A program made the position numbers and the translations under genes. A stretch of 64,000 nucleotides of DNA, taken from the NCBI RefSeq assembly GCF_001039355.2, contig NW_019775180.1, forward strand, positions 40,228 to 104,227, given 5' to 3'. The notes beneath the pieces were generated by a model. It ran no database searches and was not told the origin of the DNA. It saw nothing but the letters and a program-made list of their open reading frames with translations. Below are positions 23,638-35,366 of the stretch, piece after piece (the stretch's first letter is position 1; each line of letters opens with the position of its first letter). This stretch comes from Lingula anatina (taxonomy: Eukaryota > Brachiopoda > Lingulata > Lingulida > Lingulidae).

Positions 23638-24285
23638 TTGCTTAGCAACCGTTGCTAAGGAAGTGATTAACCTTAGTAACAAGCTAATTGGACCTTTCTT
23701 GTTCAGTTTAAATGATTTAAAAGGGCTTTTAATAATGTTTAAAGCAATCAGAACTATCACTATACTATTTTAAGCCATTAAAAGCCCAAATAAACCATTG
23801 CAACAGTTGCTAGACAGCATATTACCCTAGCAACAAGTATTTAATAATATATATTTAATAATATATATACAGATATCTCTGTAGCATTTTACATATCCTC
23901 TAGTTCCTTCCCATCTTTTTGTTCGCATTCTACATAAACTAACATTTCATTTGTTTGTTAGTTATTAATTAATAATAATTAAGATAGGTACATAAATATT
24001 GTATCCTTGCACAAACCCAAACACAAACATCTCCGAAGATCTATCAATGACCACACCTAAATTATCTTTAGTAGGGCAAATGATGCACGTCCAAACATTT
24101 TTTACTTGAGGGCAATCCTAAAAAAACGTACAGAATATTTTCCCTAGCAGTATTGCAAAATTCACAAATTCGTAAGATAAGCATAAGTATTGAATATTCT
24201 ATGATTAATTATTAATTTTGAATTGGAGCGACTTCAGTTTCGTGTGATCTGTTTCTTAAACGTTAGTTTCCAATATTAATACTCA

Positions 24286-24287
<2 letters not shown>

Positions 24288-24316
<29 letters not shown>

Positions 24317-25110
24317 GTCTGCCATTCACCTACACCTTTATCTGATGATATTATATGGCTTTGGAAGATTTTTTTGTGAAAAATATCTGGATGGTTTGGT
24401 TACTTGTTTAATCGAGTCAACTATTTCTTGGAATGCTATGTGTAATTTCCATTCAGATGGTAAGCTCTTTTGGATACTGAATTAGCCCAGAAAGTGAGTG
24501 TAGGTTGATTTCTTGTTGAGTTCCTCTAGAGAGAGGGGATTTCGAATGTCATTTATAATACCATTGATGTAAAATAAACCATTTTACACCATCTTTTATG
24601 GAAAAAGTTTTTCCATTTCTTTCAATTTTTGAGTTTTGACATAATGGTTGTGATAGGATTTCATCTAGGGTTAAACTGGGATATTCCCGAATTTCACTGA
24701 AAGAACCAATAATTGCCTAAAGGGATTAGAAGTTACTTTTAGTATTTTTAATCCACCTTTTGTTACTACCGATTCCTGACATTTCACCAAGAAAAACGCT
24801 TTCCACCTACTGTTCTTTTCATCATAAAGAAGTCTTTTAAACCATGTAAATTTTAGGGCCTTGGTAAAAATTTTATTTATGGTACCTTTTACCGTCCATT
24901 TTTGTAATCAGACGTCATGCTTGCTCATTGTATTTTGTATCTTTTCCCATTCCTGATAAAGTTAAGTGTGATATGCATATTTTTCTTTAAGTATTGAGGG
25001 AGGGGGCTGGCAGGAGAGTTTATATATGCACTAAGATGAGAAATACTAAAGGTTTAACCACTGCTGACTTTCCTATTATTGAAAGGTTTCTCAGAGATCA
25101 GATTTCCAAG
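24288..25110 (-). mobile_element. L1/Tx1-like LINE 3' end relic with poly(A)
   Basis: On the minus strand, decayed reverse-transcriptase thumb and downstream text is visible: RNLSIIGKSAVVKPL (about 25100), LLPAPS, then KALKFTWFKRLL...SRWKAFF (about 24860-24780) and KGGLKILKV. This order (R-D-L-S-L-x-GK...LPxP...KALKxxWIxRLL...W...GGL) is that of L1/Tx1-type LINE ORF2. The piece ends in a 29-base T run on the plus strand (24288-24316), which is the poly(A) tail. Several stops are present. Confidence 0.6.
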
Positions 25111-25262
25111 ATAATTTTCATTTTTTTCAATATTTTCTAAAAAGCTTTTTCATATTATTTTTTATCAGTTTCTTTTCTCTACCAAGTAACTAAAATACAC
25201 CTTCATGGTTCTATTTTAATTCTTTTTGTTAATTAATGAAGTTCAAAGGTTTCTGTTCACAC

Positions 25263-25705
25263 CCAAAGGCCGTTCTAGATGCCATATCTTACTTCCACCA
25301 AGGCTGCTCTACAACAATATAAAAGAAGAGTAATCTTGCGAGATGAACATATCTAAATCAGCACTACGGTGCCATGTCATCAGATATCATGTGCTCATTC
25401 TGGTTGGACTTGTACGGAACTGTGGACCCTTGTGGACACATTTGCCAGAAGCTATTGTTCTGCCCAGAGTTGCTGCAATGTGCATGTAGGTGCAGATGTA
25501 GAGGCTGACAATGTGCAAGGGCAAAATGCACTGTGTATTGCAAATAGCTCCTGCTTTTAAAATTCTCAGAGAAAGCGCCTTTCGCCCAACAAGTAAAGTT
25601 AATAGGCTGCAAGTCCGAGTAGGATTGAACTGACCTGAACCTTAGTTCATGTTGTAGAATAAACCCATTGTTAACTTTACTGTGGAGTTATCTTATTCTC
25701 TAGCA
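25263..25705 (+). mobile_element. possible solo LTR
   Basis: A TATA-like ACAATATAAAAGAAG (about 25313) is followed about 340 bp later by AATAAA (25661) and then a GGTAGCACAG segment (about 25706) resembling a primer-binding site. No terminal TG/CA pair or target duplication was established, and no internal retroviral-type genes are present. Confidence 0.25.
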
Positions 25706-26386
25706 GGTAGCACAGCAGTACAAAACAGTTTGCGTGGGATATTTAGGATATTCCAAAGAGCAAACATTATTTAGTTGTTATAGCACCATTTATTTTAATT
25801 TCCGCGCGACGTTCACGCCTACACATGAGTTCTTCCCCTCTTTAATACAAAGCCGAATCTGCCAGTTTTAGTTTTATCTATCTATCTATCTATATAAATA
25901 TTCACTGAGCACGCTAAGAAAACCAGTTGGAGCAAAATGTATGGTTTAGGCTTCCTACCATGACAGCAATTACGATTGAGCTTATAATGCTAATAAAAGG
26001 CGTGTCTAAAGAGCTGGTAAAAACAGTTTCAGTCTACTTTCAAAATATCATACCATTATTCTTAACTTCCTAAAGGTTCAAGATCTAATGAGCGCAAGGC
26101 GGTTTCAGAGGTAGCGTCGGATCGGGGTGTTGTTCATAGCCGATTAGTAGGTCTGCAGACGAAAAATAAACAGGTGTTTTCGTTTCCAGTAGGGGCCGTA
26201 TCAAAATGGCAAATTCATATTGCGTTATGAATAGGTAATTAATAAGTATGCAGTGTTAATTAAAAGAACGTCCACTGCAAGAACTGAAAAATCTTTTGTT
26301 TTATTTTGATTAATAATTTCGTTAGTCAAACTGTAAAATAAACAACCATCTGATCTCTGAATACAGTATATGGATATTGCTTCAAA
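25706..26386. other. upstream region of the first binding-protein-like gene
   Basis: No gene is seen. It contains a short (TCTA)n run at about 25875 and probably the promoter and 5' leader of the gene starting at 26387. Confidence 0.4.
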
Positions 26387-28697
26387 ATGGCGGCATGGCT
26401 GTGGTGTTTCGTCTCCTGGAGTGCAGTTGCGGTAGTACTAGTGCAAGGTGGAGAGTAAGTAGTTTTACTCTATAGTTCACTGATAGTTTGTTTTATGTGG
26501 CTCGATATAAACGCATGGAACGCAATGTCCGTGCAATGCAAGTCTGGAGTTGGCTTCTAAATCCTTCACTTATTCACAAACCAAGCTACAGACTACAGTG
26601 TATATATACAATGCGAAGTTCAAATGCTTGAACGTTACTATGAGGTACCGAGTACATGTAGTGTGTTAAATGCCAATTGCCTTTTTGATAATTTCTTCAC
26701 TTTTTGACAGGATATGAATGAAATCTCTTTTCCAATAGCAGACTTGTAACGGCATCTTTCTCTTCCACCACCTAAGATTTCTCATATAACAGTAACTATT
26801 TTGTTTGTTTGGCTCTTTTACTTCTCGGAAAATCGCACTTTCAAGGACATATACAGGTTTTATCATTTTTCCTTTCTTTTCAGTATACGTTCCCTTTATG
26901 CAGATTTATTTCGAAACTACTTCAAGGATGTCCGCCCCTCAAACACTGCATCAGAGCCGGCTGAGGTTACAATGAGTCTGGGTCTCCGCAGCATCGATTT
27001 TGATCCTAAGAAGGGGGCACTTAAAATAAACGCGTTGTTAAAATTGGTATGTTTCTTTTAAACTAAAGCAATCCTTTTTTATTATTTCCAAGACCAATCC
27101 AAGCAATCAATAAATTTATATATAGAACCAGTTGAATCTAGTGTATTGCTGGCTTTTCAAACAGATAGGGCTCATATAGCTCACACCAAAGTTTGACGAG
27201 TCTAAGGGCTAAAGTTTTACCTCATTATTTCATGAGGCTCACAAGTATGCAGTGGCCTATGTCCTTAGATTATACAGTGCATTGAATTCAAAATGCTTCT
27301 TTTATTTTTATTGACTGCATTTATTTATTTATTAAGACCTGGATTGACTACAGATTACGGTGGTATCCACCATCTTACAAAAATGCCGATACAATTTATG
27401 TGAACGCAGACAAGTTATGGTTACCAGACATCGTACTGTACAACGCGTGAGTGTTTGATGCTACATCTATACTGTATATGTGAGACACGTAGATCTTGCA
27501 CAGGGTGCTTGCTACAGTAATTTATTTTCCTCCCAAGGATTTTCTCTGTAAGTTTATAGGAGTATTAAAAACGACAGGAGGTATCTTGGAGGATTCGTTT
27601 TGCCCTTTGAATAGTAAAAGATTATATATTTGAAGAGGTGTTTGACATTTGTAGGCTTTGTGAAAGAAAGTTATGGTACAATTTATGACATACTGTAGTA
27701 GCACGAAAGCACATCTCTTTTTATTTTCATTTATTATTATTTCGCGAGCATTCTTTTATTTGAAATGTTAACAATAATTCAGACAAATGAAGACGTATAT
27801 CAGCTTATACTTCATCAGACATGATGTTATCACTTTTTATATCCTCTCTTTTCATGGCCCACAAAAACTTCCAAATAGCTAGGTTTTTTATTCCGTGCCT
27901 CGGAATTTATAGCTTGAAAATAACATTTTCTATCTTCTGACGTTTGAATCATGGCAAGTTCTGTTTATTTTGTTTTTTATTTTTACTTGCAAAATAAATC
28001 TGCCATCGAATCTGTGATCCCCCGATTTCTTTTTTAGAATGGCTCCAACAAGAGATGTAGTGAATGCTCTTGCCACGGTTTCACATGATGGACACGTGGT
28101 TTACAAGTCCAGCAAAATATACAGGTATCGAGAATAGTAGTTCAGAACTGTAGCAAGTGGAATTTAATGGAACATTTTGTAGTATAGATTGATTCTACCA
28201 ATATATGTATAGGCCCAACAGTATAAATTTCAAAATTCATTTTGACAAAATTTCATGAAGTTAGTGTCTCATGTTAAATGTATGTTAGAGCAAAATAAAA
28301 TTTTGTAGAATCATAATAATTGGTGTTTTATTGTGTTTTACATTTCAAGTCTACGGCTATTTTTTTAGTTTGATAAGCTCGGGCAGATATTAAGCCAAAC
28401 ATTTCTTCTTCCAATTTAAGTGCTATTTGTGATGCTGCATCTCCCTCCACTGTCCACCAATGCAATCTAAAATTTGGGTCCTGGATATACAGTGGCGATG
28501 AGCTTGACCTTGTGCTGGACGACATGGACAAAAACCAAACCTTCCCTTACTTGGACACTACTGACTACGTGGAAAGTCACTTCCTGGAACTGATCAGTAC
28601 CAACGCAACGCGGGTAGTAATGTACTATGCCTGTTGCCCGGAACCTTATGTCGATGTCCAACATAGGCTCAATCTTCGTGTCAAAGACGAAAAATAA
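26387..28697 (+). CDS. secreted acetylcholine-binding-protein-like, nicotinic ligand-binding domain only
   Basis: Exons 26387-26454, 26884-27046, 27337-27446, 28038-28124 and 28421-28697 join to 234 aa (phases 2,0,2,2). Residues 1-20 are a hydrophobic signal peptide. The rest follows a nicotinic extracellular domain from the N-terminal helix (SLYADLFRNY) to strand 10. Ligand-cage residues are all present: Trp79 (loop D, TWIDYRLRW), Tyr112 (loop A, PDIVLYN), Trp164 (loop B, KFGSWIYSGD), and Tyr212, Cys214-Cys215, Tyr219 (loop C, YYACCPEPYVDV). The Cys-loop (Cys146-Cys157) has only 10 intervening residues, versus 13 in receptors and 12 in molluscan AChBP, and lacks the FPFD motif that contacts the pore. 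A stop follows LNLRVKDEK, where the first membrane helix would begin. I infer a soluble, probably pentameric cholinergic-ligand binder. No membrane-helix exons exist before the next gene starts at 30128. Confidence 0.9.
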
Positions 28698-29999
28698 TAA
28701 CTTTTTTGCCAAAACCAAAAAAGATAACTTGACTGACAAAACAAAAGAGTCTATTTCTTAAATACTTGAGGAAAATATTGACCGTACCTTAAGGAAAATT
28801 GCTGCTGTAATGCGCTTAGCAAAGATTTGTATTGTAATGTGGGTCTCGCTCGTCTCGTCGTTTAGTGGCGTGTAGTCAACACTGCTATATATCTTCTCTT
28901 TAAGAAATAAATACTGCAGTGGCTTTTATGTAAGTCATTACTTGACGATACTAGACGGGTGGGTAATATGGCTGACGACAAGATTTATACCCTGGCAGTT
29001 GGAATATAAAGGAAAGCCTAGTAATGATAATCGTCGTACATCTTACGCAATAAAAAGTTCCTCTGTGAAGTGCATTCAGTTATCAACGTTAGTTCAATAA
29101 GCAACAGTTTATATGATTATTTAATAAAAGGATTTAATAAAAGGAATATTGCAAATGTAATGCTCAACCAAGGCTTGCTAAACCCTCTGAAATTGTTGGT
29201 CTACGCCTGTATTTTTCCTGATAAAATGAACTTATTTAATAATGTTTGGTTAAACAACAATTAGACTAACCAAATTACATCAGCAATTTGCAGAGACCAA
29301 ACAAGCAGTAAATTTTATTTGGCCATGCGCAAACACGATGTATGTCAAGTTATATGTAAACCTAAGGTCCATTTTTTATTTTGCATACATACAGAGAGAG
29401 AGAGAGAGTGAGAGAGAGAGAGGAGAAACGAAAATGGGTGCTGATTGGTCTCTGCAGTGTTTTAAAAGCATGAGTATAAGCATAAGCATAAGTATAAAAT
29501 ACATTTTCATTTCGTAAGAGTTGTGTTGGCAAAGTACAGAGAACATTTTACAGCTTGCGTAGTCGAGAATAAAAAATAGGTCAAGGTTACTTAGTTGATA
29601 AAAATAACATCTTTTTTGCCCAATATATAAAATAGTCTTACAGGTGTGGCTTATACTAGAAAACTGCCATAACCAGCAGGTGAAGGGTAAAGGTACTGTA
29701 TATTTTGAATAAAGGTTTAAGCATGATATAGACCTTCTAACATGCCTAAACAGCTTCTACAGGAGGCAACAGCAAAAATTTATTATCTTCTGTTTATAAT
29801 AATAATAAAAAAAACAGCTGGACGAGTGTAAATCTCTCTCTAAAAAAAAAGAAAGAACGGAAACGGCGCATTTCACAAATACTCGGCCAGTATAGATAAA
29901 CCTAGTTTAACACATACAGTATATATTACAAAAAACCACTGCATTGAAAAGAATCTCTTGACATTCAACTTGTAGCTTAACTGTTTCCAAATTCCACAA

Positions 30000-30055
<56 letters not shown>

Positions 30056-30127
30056 GAACTCAACCCATAAATCGCATGCCATACGTATACCGCCCCTTTC
30101 TCATTAGCGTAGAATTGATCTCGCAAG
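28698..30127. other. intergenic region between the two tandem ligand-binding-domain genes
   Basis: Contains a likely polyadenylation signal (AATAAA at about 28907), a (GA)n run at about 29393-29420 and a (TA)24 run at 30003-30050. No nicotinic TM1-TM4 coding text is present in any plus-strand frame, supporting termination of the first gene at 28697. Confidence 0.7.
30003..30050. repeat. (TA)24 microsatellite
   Basis: Pure AT alternation about 77 bp upstream of the second gene's start codon. Confidence 0.98.
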
Positions 30128-33100
30128 ATGGCGACCTGGGGAACCACTATGCTGCTAAATCTGCTCTTTATCCATTGCATGACAGTATGGGCGCTCGTCC
30201 TAGCTCAAGGAGCAGTGTGAGTATTAATTCTTTCACACAGGAGCTGCAACACTTTGAACATTCTTAAACAGCAAGGTTTTGCTGAAACAAAAGCATATTT
30301 TGTCCAGAAAGTAGATGATATGCCTTAATCTAATCGATCTCGGGAGATCGTGTGCAATAACCTTTTCGAGCTCGTGTGTTATTCATTGGGTAATATCAGT
30401 CAGTGATCAGTTATCACACACACACACACACACACAAGTAGTATCAGATATATTGCTTTCCCGCTATGTTTTTAGATCTACTAAATATATATGCTCATGC
30501 ACGTATCGTAATGCATGGCTTACGAAAAAATTCAAGGCTGGTCACCACCTATAAATAAAAGTATTGTTGTTTTGCTCTTTCTGCTGGCATTTATTGCTTA
30601 GAACTCGATGGAAAAACCAGACGAAACGTTGACCACCATGGGGAATAAAGTATAGGACCTACTATATTTTATATCCTCATTATTCTGTGTTTCAGTGAGG
30701 CAAGACTCCAAGACTCGCTGTTCCGGGGTTATTCTAAGGATGTCATTCCATCGGAAAACCCGGAGGCTCCACTTCAAGTTACACTGAGTTTAAAACTGAT
30801 AAAGATCCTGGATTTCGACGTGAAAAGACAGTACATTTCCTTTGTAGCATGGCAAACAATGGTAGTTGATTTTCCCGTTTCTTGTAAAAATCGATGTGTT
30901 CATAAGATAATAGGAGAACTCAGTAGACTGCAAATACTATTGCATGTACATAAAGAGTATTTCTCCACTTCTCACCATGCGAAAAATGAAAATACGGTAC
31001 AATTTGGGGCATTTTCAGCTATCGCAGGCCTCAGTTCAGGTGTGGTTTATAAAATCCGCCAAATTGACGCAAATTGCAAATTGCAAAAAAATAAAAATAA
31101 ATAAAAATAAATAAATAAATAAATAAAATAGATAAATAAATAAATAAATAAACTAGTTTCGTCAAGGCTTTGTATCAACTCCTTGGTTATATCAAGAATT
31201 GAACAGTGCAATTTTAGCATCTACACAATTCATTACGTAATCTCAGTCAGCATACTCACATACCCCTAGCTGATATCTAATTTACCAAATTGCTAATTGA
31301 GACGAAGTATTTTTTTATTTCAGATGTGGAAAGCTGACAATCTTCAATGGACTCCAGCCTCTTTCAATGACGTACGCAGCATTGTCGTGGCGGCCTCTAA
31401 AATATGGGTGCCGGATATTCAGCTGATGAACGCGTGAGTGAAACTTAAAACTTGGCACCGTTTCTCAACATAACAAGACGTATGTTAGCTTTCTGCCATT
31501 TAATCAAGAGAACATTCCGTTGCTGTAGGTGTTTCCTAGTGTTTGGCGGCGATGAGTACTCTGTACCAGCATGGCAGCGTTGTTTGATGTCTTTTCCCCA
31601 CCTGGCAAGATTATCGTCATGTAATGATACACATATTTCACCTTTATACTAAAAATGACGGCCTAAAATTGTTTTCTTTATTTCTTTTAAATCTCAGAGC
31701 TGCATCTACGGAAGATATCATGACTCATGCAAATGTTCGACTGTCCAACAATGGCAAAGCCTTTTATGTTCCGTCTAAGAAATACACGTAAGTGATTTTT
31801 TTCGTTCGGTATCAGTATTCTTTAACCGAGGCCCCTCCAGCTGTTACAAAACAGATTTGTAGAGAGTACCATATCAGTGCTTGCAACCCTACTGCTGGGG
31901 CGATAATTTACTGATCCAAGTGACCACTGTAAAAGTGTTGCAAGCCAGTGTCAGACGAGTATGCGGGATTTTTATACAGATCTTATATACGGATTTGGCG
32001 TTTCCAAACTCGAGTCTCAGGGACCATTACCACAGATATTTGGATTTATCTAACTCCTGGGGGGGGGGGGGGGGTGTCTCACTAAATTTAGGAGACCCCC
32101 AGGGAGTTAGACCGATCCAGATAGATTATCGTTTATTATTATTGTGTCTCGTCTACTTGCAGTTAATCACTGCATATCGTAGCACCTTTCTCTTATTTAT
32201 TTATTTATTTTAATGAAAATAATTATTTCTTTCGATTTTTTTGTTTATTATTTATCTGTTTATATATTATATAATATATATTATTATTATGCAAATTTCA
32301 GAGCTAGCTGCGCCACAGATCTTAATGACGAGGTTCACGAGTGTAACCTGAAGTTCGCGTCCTGGGTTTATCCCGGCGACCAGCTGGACTTGGTCGGGGA
32401 GGACCTCGACCTGACCGAATATAGCGCTGATATGGAATGGAAATTGCTGAACGCCACGACGGTGCGTAACGCTAATAAAACTATCCCTGACATAACCTAC
32501 ACGCTCAGGCTAAGCAGGGATCGTTCAGCAGGTAAGGCGAGATACGAATGAAAGACATTTGTTAAGATAGGCTTTTCTCTGAACACCCAAACCCAGTATA
32601 GAGGTGCAAATGATGTCATAGGCATGCTCTTAAAAATATATTCAGTGTACAGATTCCACACTATGTTTGATTATTTAAGGTCCCACAACTTGTATCAGAG
32701 TTTCACTCTCCTGGTACCATGAACAATAAAAAACAATCCATCGTCTAGCCCCACAAAAGGAACATACGTTACTGTCTCAAATGCAGCTGTGAACGGTTTA
32801 CTCACTTTGAAAATTCAGTCATCACTGGTTTTGTTCTTTGATTTGTCTCCTACAAGTAAAACGTTGTAAAAATCATGATAATCTTCTGTATAGAGCAGTT
32901 GTTTTTGTTAATTGTTTTTGAGCGACTTGGGTTTGCTTGTCACTGAATGTTAAAAAAACGGGGAAAATACACCCTACCGACAGTAAAATAAGCGTTAAAT
33001 AAACTACGTATTTTCCATTCGTGGTCCAAATATTGTATCAGAAATACCAAACTGGAATCAATATAAATTTTCAGTCAGCAACAAAATCCCCGTTTCCTAT

Positions 33101-34158
33101 TGCACCAAGTACTTGGGTAAGCTGAAACTTTCTGACAATTTGTCTGGGGAACATACGTCACATAGTATAAACCATGACGCAAAGCCCTTCGAGTTACAGT
33201 TGAAATATGTATAAAACATCCTTACGTTATGTATAATTTACCTTGACTGAATCACTAAAACATATATCGGAACGCAATATAAAAAAAATTAATCAAATGA
33301 CCCGGAATAAAGACATGGTAAAAATTAAAAATTAAATTAAAATCATCAGTCGAGGATTTTTGTTCTATACACACATATGCTTTAAAATTGAATACAACTG
33401 TATTCATTCAATTTTACTTTTTGGACACTTCAGCATGTGAAATGCACCTGTGTATTAGGTTTGGCTGTGAAATGAAATATTTTATAATAGCAAAATTTAT
33501 TTTAAAAGAATATATTACCGTGTTTATTACGGATATGTTACAACAAAACACTGTCTTCTTTACTTTGTGCAGATACAAAAGGGAATTTACGAAATATATT
33601 GTTTGCAATACAAGACAAAAACACGAGAAAGTTTTTGATTAATTATAAATTCTGAACATAAACATTTGCATGAGATACGAAAAATTGGTTTTTGGATGTC
33701 ATGCTTATTTTAAAAGCGTTATTTAGTGGGCTGCGAGTTGGACCTATTACAAAATATATTGTGACCTTTCTCTCTGTACATTTTTCTTCCTAAGTATACC
33801 GACCACTTGCCATTTCAAGAACTTGAGATCGATAGCTATAGGACATATACAAAACAGGGGCGGATTTAGGCCGTCTTCTGGGTCTTCCGGAAGACGGTCA
33901 GATTTTCAAGTTTATATTGACGCGTATCTTATTTTTTCTGTCAGAAGACGGTAAAAAATAGGGGATGGATCAACAAAGATAATTCGGAAGACTGACAGAA
34001 AATACATCGCGATCCGCCCCTGCAAAACATTGGCAGTCATAATGCAGAATATTTTTCTCTCAATTTTAGACGCTGGACCCGTAAGCTTAGGAGCATCTCA
34101 CATCATCACGTGGCAGCTATGGATTCTAGTAGCACTAGCTTTAGCTTGGCAGCAATAG
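30128..34158 (+). CDS. GPI-anchored (predicted) nicotinic ligand-binding-domain-only paralogue
   Basis: Exons 30128-30216, 30696-30861, 31324-31433, 31698-31787, 32302-32531 and 34070-34158 join to 257 aa (phases 2,0,2,2,1). A signal peptide covers residues ~1-27. Exons 1-5 align one-for-one with the preceding gene, with the same phases and exon 3 again exactly 110 bp. Retained: loop-D Trp87, a short Cys-loop Cys155-Cys166 (10 between), and loop-B Trp173 (KFASWVYPGD). Lost: loop-A Tyr (Met120 in PDIQLMN), the loop-C Cys-Cys pair and the loop-C tyrosines. The extra last exon encodes small residues (SADAGPVSLGAS) and then a hydrophobic end (IITWQLWILVALALAWQQ) with no cytoplasmic tail, the layout of a GPI-attachment signal; a simple tail anchor is the alternative. 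It probably cannot form the principal agonist face, but might supply the complementary face beside its neighbour (inference). Confidence 0.85.
31080..31152. repeat. (AAAT)n simple repeat
   Basis: AAATAAATAAAT runs in intron 2 of the second ligand-binding-domain gene. Confidence 0.9.
32022..32135. mobile_element. partial MITE of the GACCCCATTCCCA family, split by a G-run
   Basis: The text ...GATTTATCTAACTCCTGGGG, then GTCTCACTAAATTTAGGAGAC, then CCCCAGGGAGTTAGACCGATC pairs with itself and matches the subterminal region of the copies at 34.8 and 41.5 kb. A 16-base G run is at 32059-32074. Confidence 0.5.
33855..34022. mobile_element. 168-bp MITE with CAGGGGCGGAT termini, 5-bp duplication
   Basis: The left end CAGGGGCGGAT is matched by ATCCGCCCCTG, flanked by perfect CAAAA (33850-33854 and 34023-34027). 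Internally, GTCTTCCGGAAGACGG and further GAAGAC units are self-complementary. It lies 47 bp upstream of the exon encoding the hydrophobic tail of the preceding gene. Size and 5-bp duplication equal those of the 20280-20447 element. Confidence 0.85.
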
Positions 34159-34710
34159 CAGCCATATTAGTAAGGAATTCATTCGAAGTGCCTGTAACTT
34201 AAATGTAAACCGATCTCAAGTGGTGCCAAAATGGAAATGCGTCAATACCATAGATCGCTGCCATGAAGGGCAGTTGAGATAGCATCAATTGTTTAATATG
34301 ATATTAATATTAGTCAAGAGAAATATGTTAGATTTGTATTTTATGCTGAAGTCCAATCTCTCAGTGGCTTCATTTTGTTACCCCCTAAACAGTCATACTA
34401 ACCCCTTCACGTTTTTTATGTTGTAAGTTGATGCTGCTAGCCATCTGTTTAGCTATGATTCATCTCTTCCAAAACCAATCAATTTTCCATTCCCGTGCCC
34501 TACATATTATGGTATATTTGCTTTGTGACCCCCTACCCCCTATACTATCAGAATCCTGGATCCGCAAACGATTACTAGTAGGAAATGAGTTTTCAAATTT
34601 TGAGTATATATGGTGGAATAAAAAATGTCATGTTTTGGAGAAATGTGTTATTGATTGGTGGAGGCTGCATTATTGTAATGTGGTGTATTAAACTGGCGCT
34701 TTTCCATTAT

Positions 34711-34768
34711 CTTAGTTCACATGGAAAATCTATTTTCTAAAAATCTAAAAATCTATTTTCGGAGCCTT
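34711..34768. mobile_element. short deletion derivative of the 60.4-kb palindromic element
   Basis: TTCACATGGAAAATCTATTTTC followed by TAAAAATCTA corresponds to the arm of the 60416-60649 palindrome, with most of the interior missing. Confidence 0.55.
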
Positions 34769-34770
34769 AG

Positions 34771-35101
34771 ACCCCATTCCCACAGATTTTAGATCGATCT
34801 ATCCCTTTAGGGAGTCTCACTAGATTACTGTCAGCTTAGCCGGCTTAAGCGTCTGTCCCGCCTACTAAAAGCTCTTAGGGTGCTTTCCCAGAGATTTAGA
34901 TCGATCTAAAGATTAAGATTTAGATCGACCTAACTTCCTGGGGGTTCACGCTAAATTGCAGTCATCCGAGCGGGCACCATAGTTAATTAACCCCTTACAG
35001 CTTTTAGTAGGCGGGACAGACGCTTAAGCCGGCCAAGCTGACAGTAATCTAGTGAGACTCCCCACAGGATAGATCGATCTAAAAATCTATGGAAATGGGG
35101 T
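34771..35101. mobile_element. MITE, GACCCCATTCCCA family (copy 2, palindromic full length)
   Basis: The ends GACCCCATTCCCACAGA and TCTATGGAAATGGGGTG are inverted repeats, flanked by TTA on each side (a PIF/Harbinger-type 3-bp duplication). Inside, AGATCGATCTA, GGGGAGTCTCACTAGATTAC and GCGTCTGTCCCGCCTACTAA recur in inverted order, so nearly the whole element can fold. Confidence 0.8.
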
Positions 35102-35111
35102 GTTAGACTGG

Positions 35112-35366
35112 TTTCCCATCCCTAGATCGATCTAACAGGATCGGTCCATCTCCACGGGGTCCCTCGCTAAATTGTTTTCAGCCCAAGCAGCTTAGACGTC
35201 TGGGACGCCCACTAAAGCTGCTAAACGATAGTTAATTACCCTCTAACACCCTCAGCAGGCGTGACAGACATCTAAACTTCCCAAGTTAATTGCAATTAAG
35301 CGAGAATCCCCTCGGAGGTAGTTCGAAGCAAATTAGTACGATAGTCACTGGGAATAATCTCTTAGA
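35112..35366. mobile_element. MITE, same family (copy 3, diverged, adjacent)
   Basis: TTCCCATCCCTAGATCGATC begins a diverged version with CACTAAAGCTG and TCGCTAAATTG segments paired to AGCAGGCGTGACAGAC and TTAAGCGAGAATCCC. It abuts copy 2 tail to head. Confidence 0.65.
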
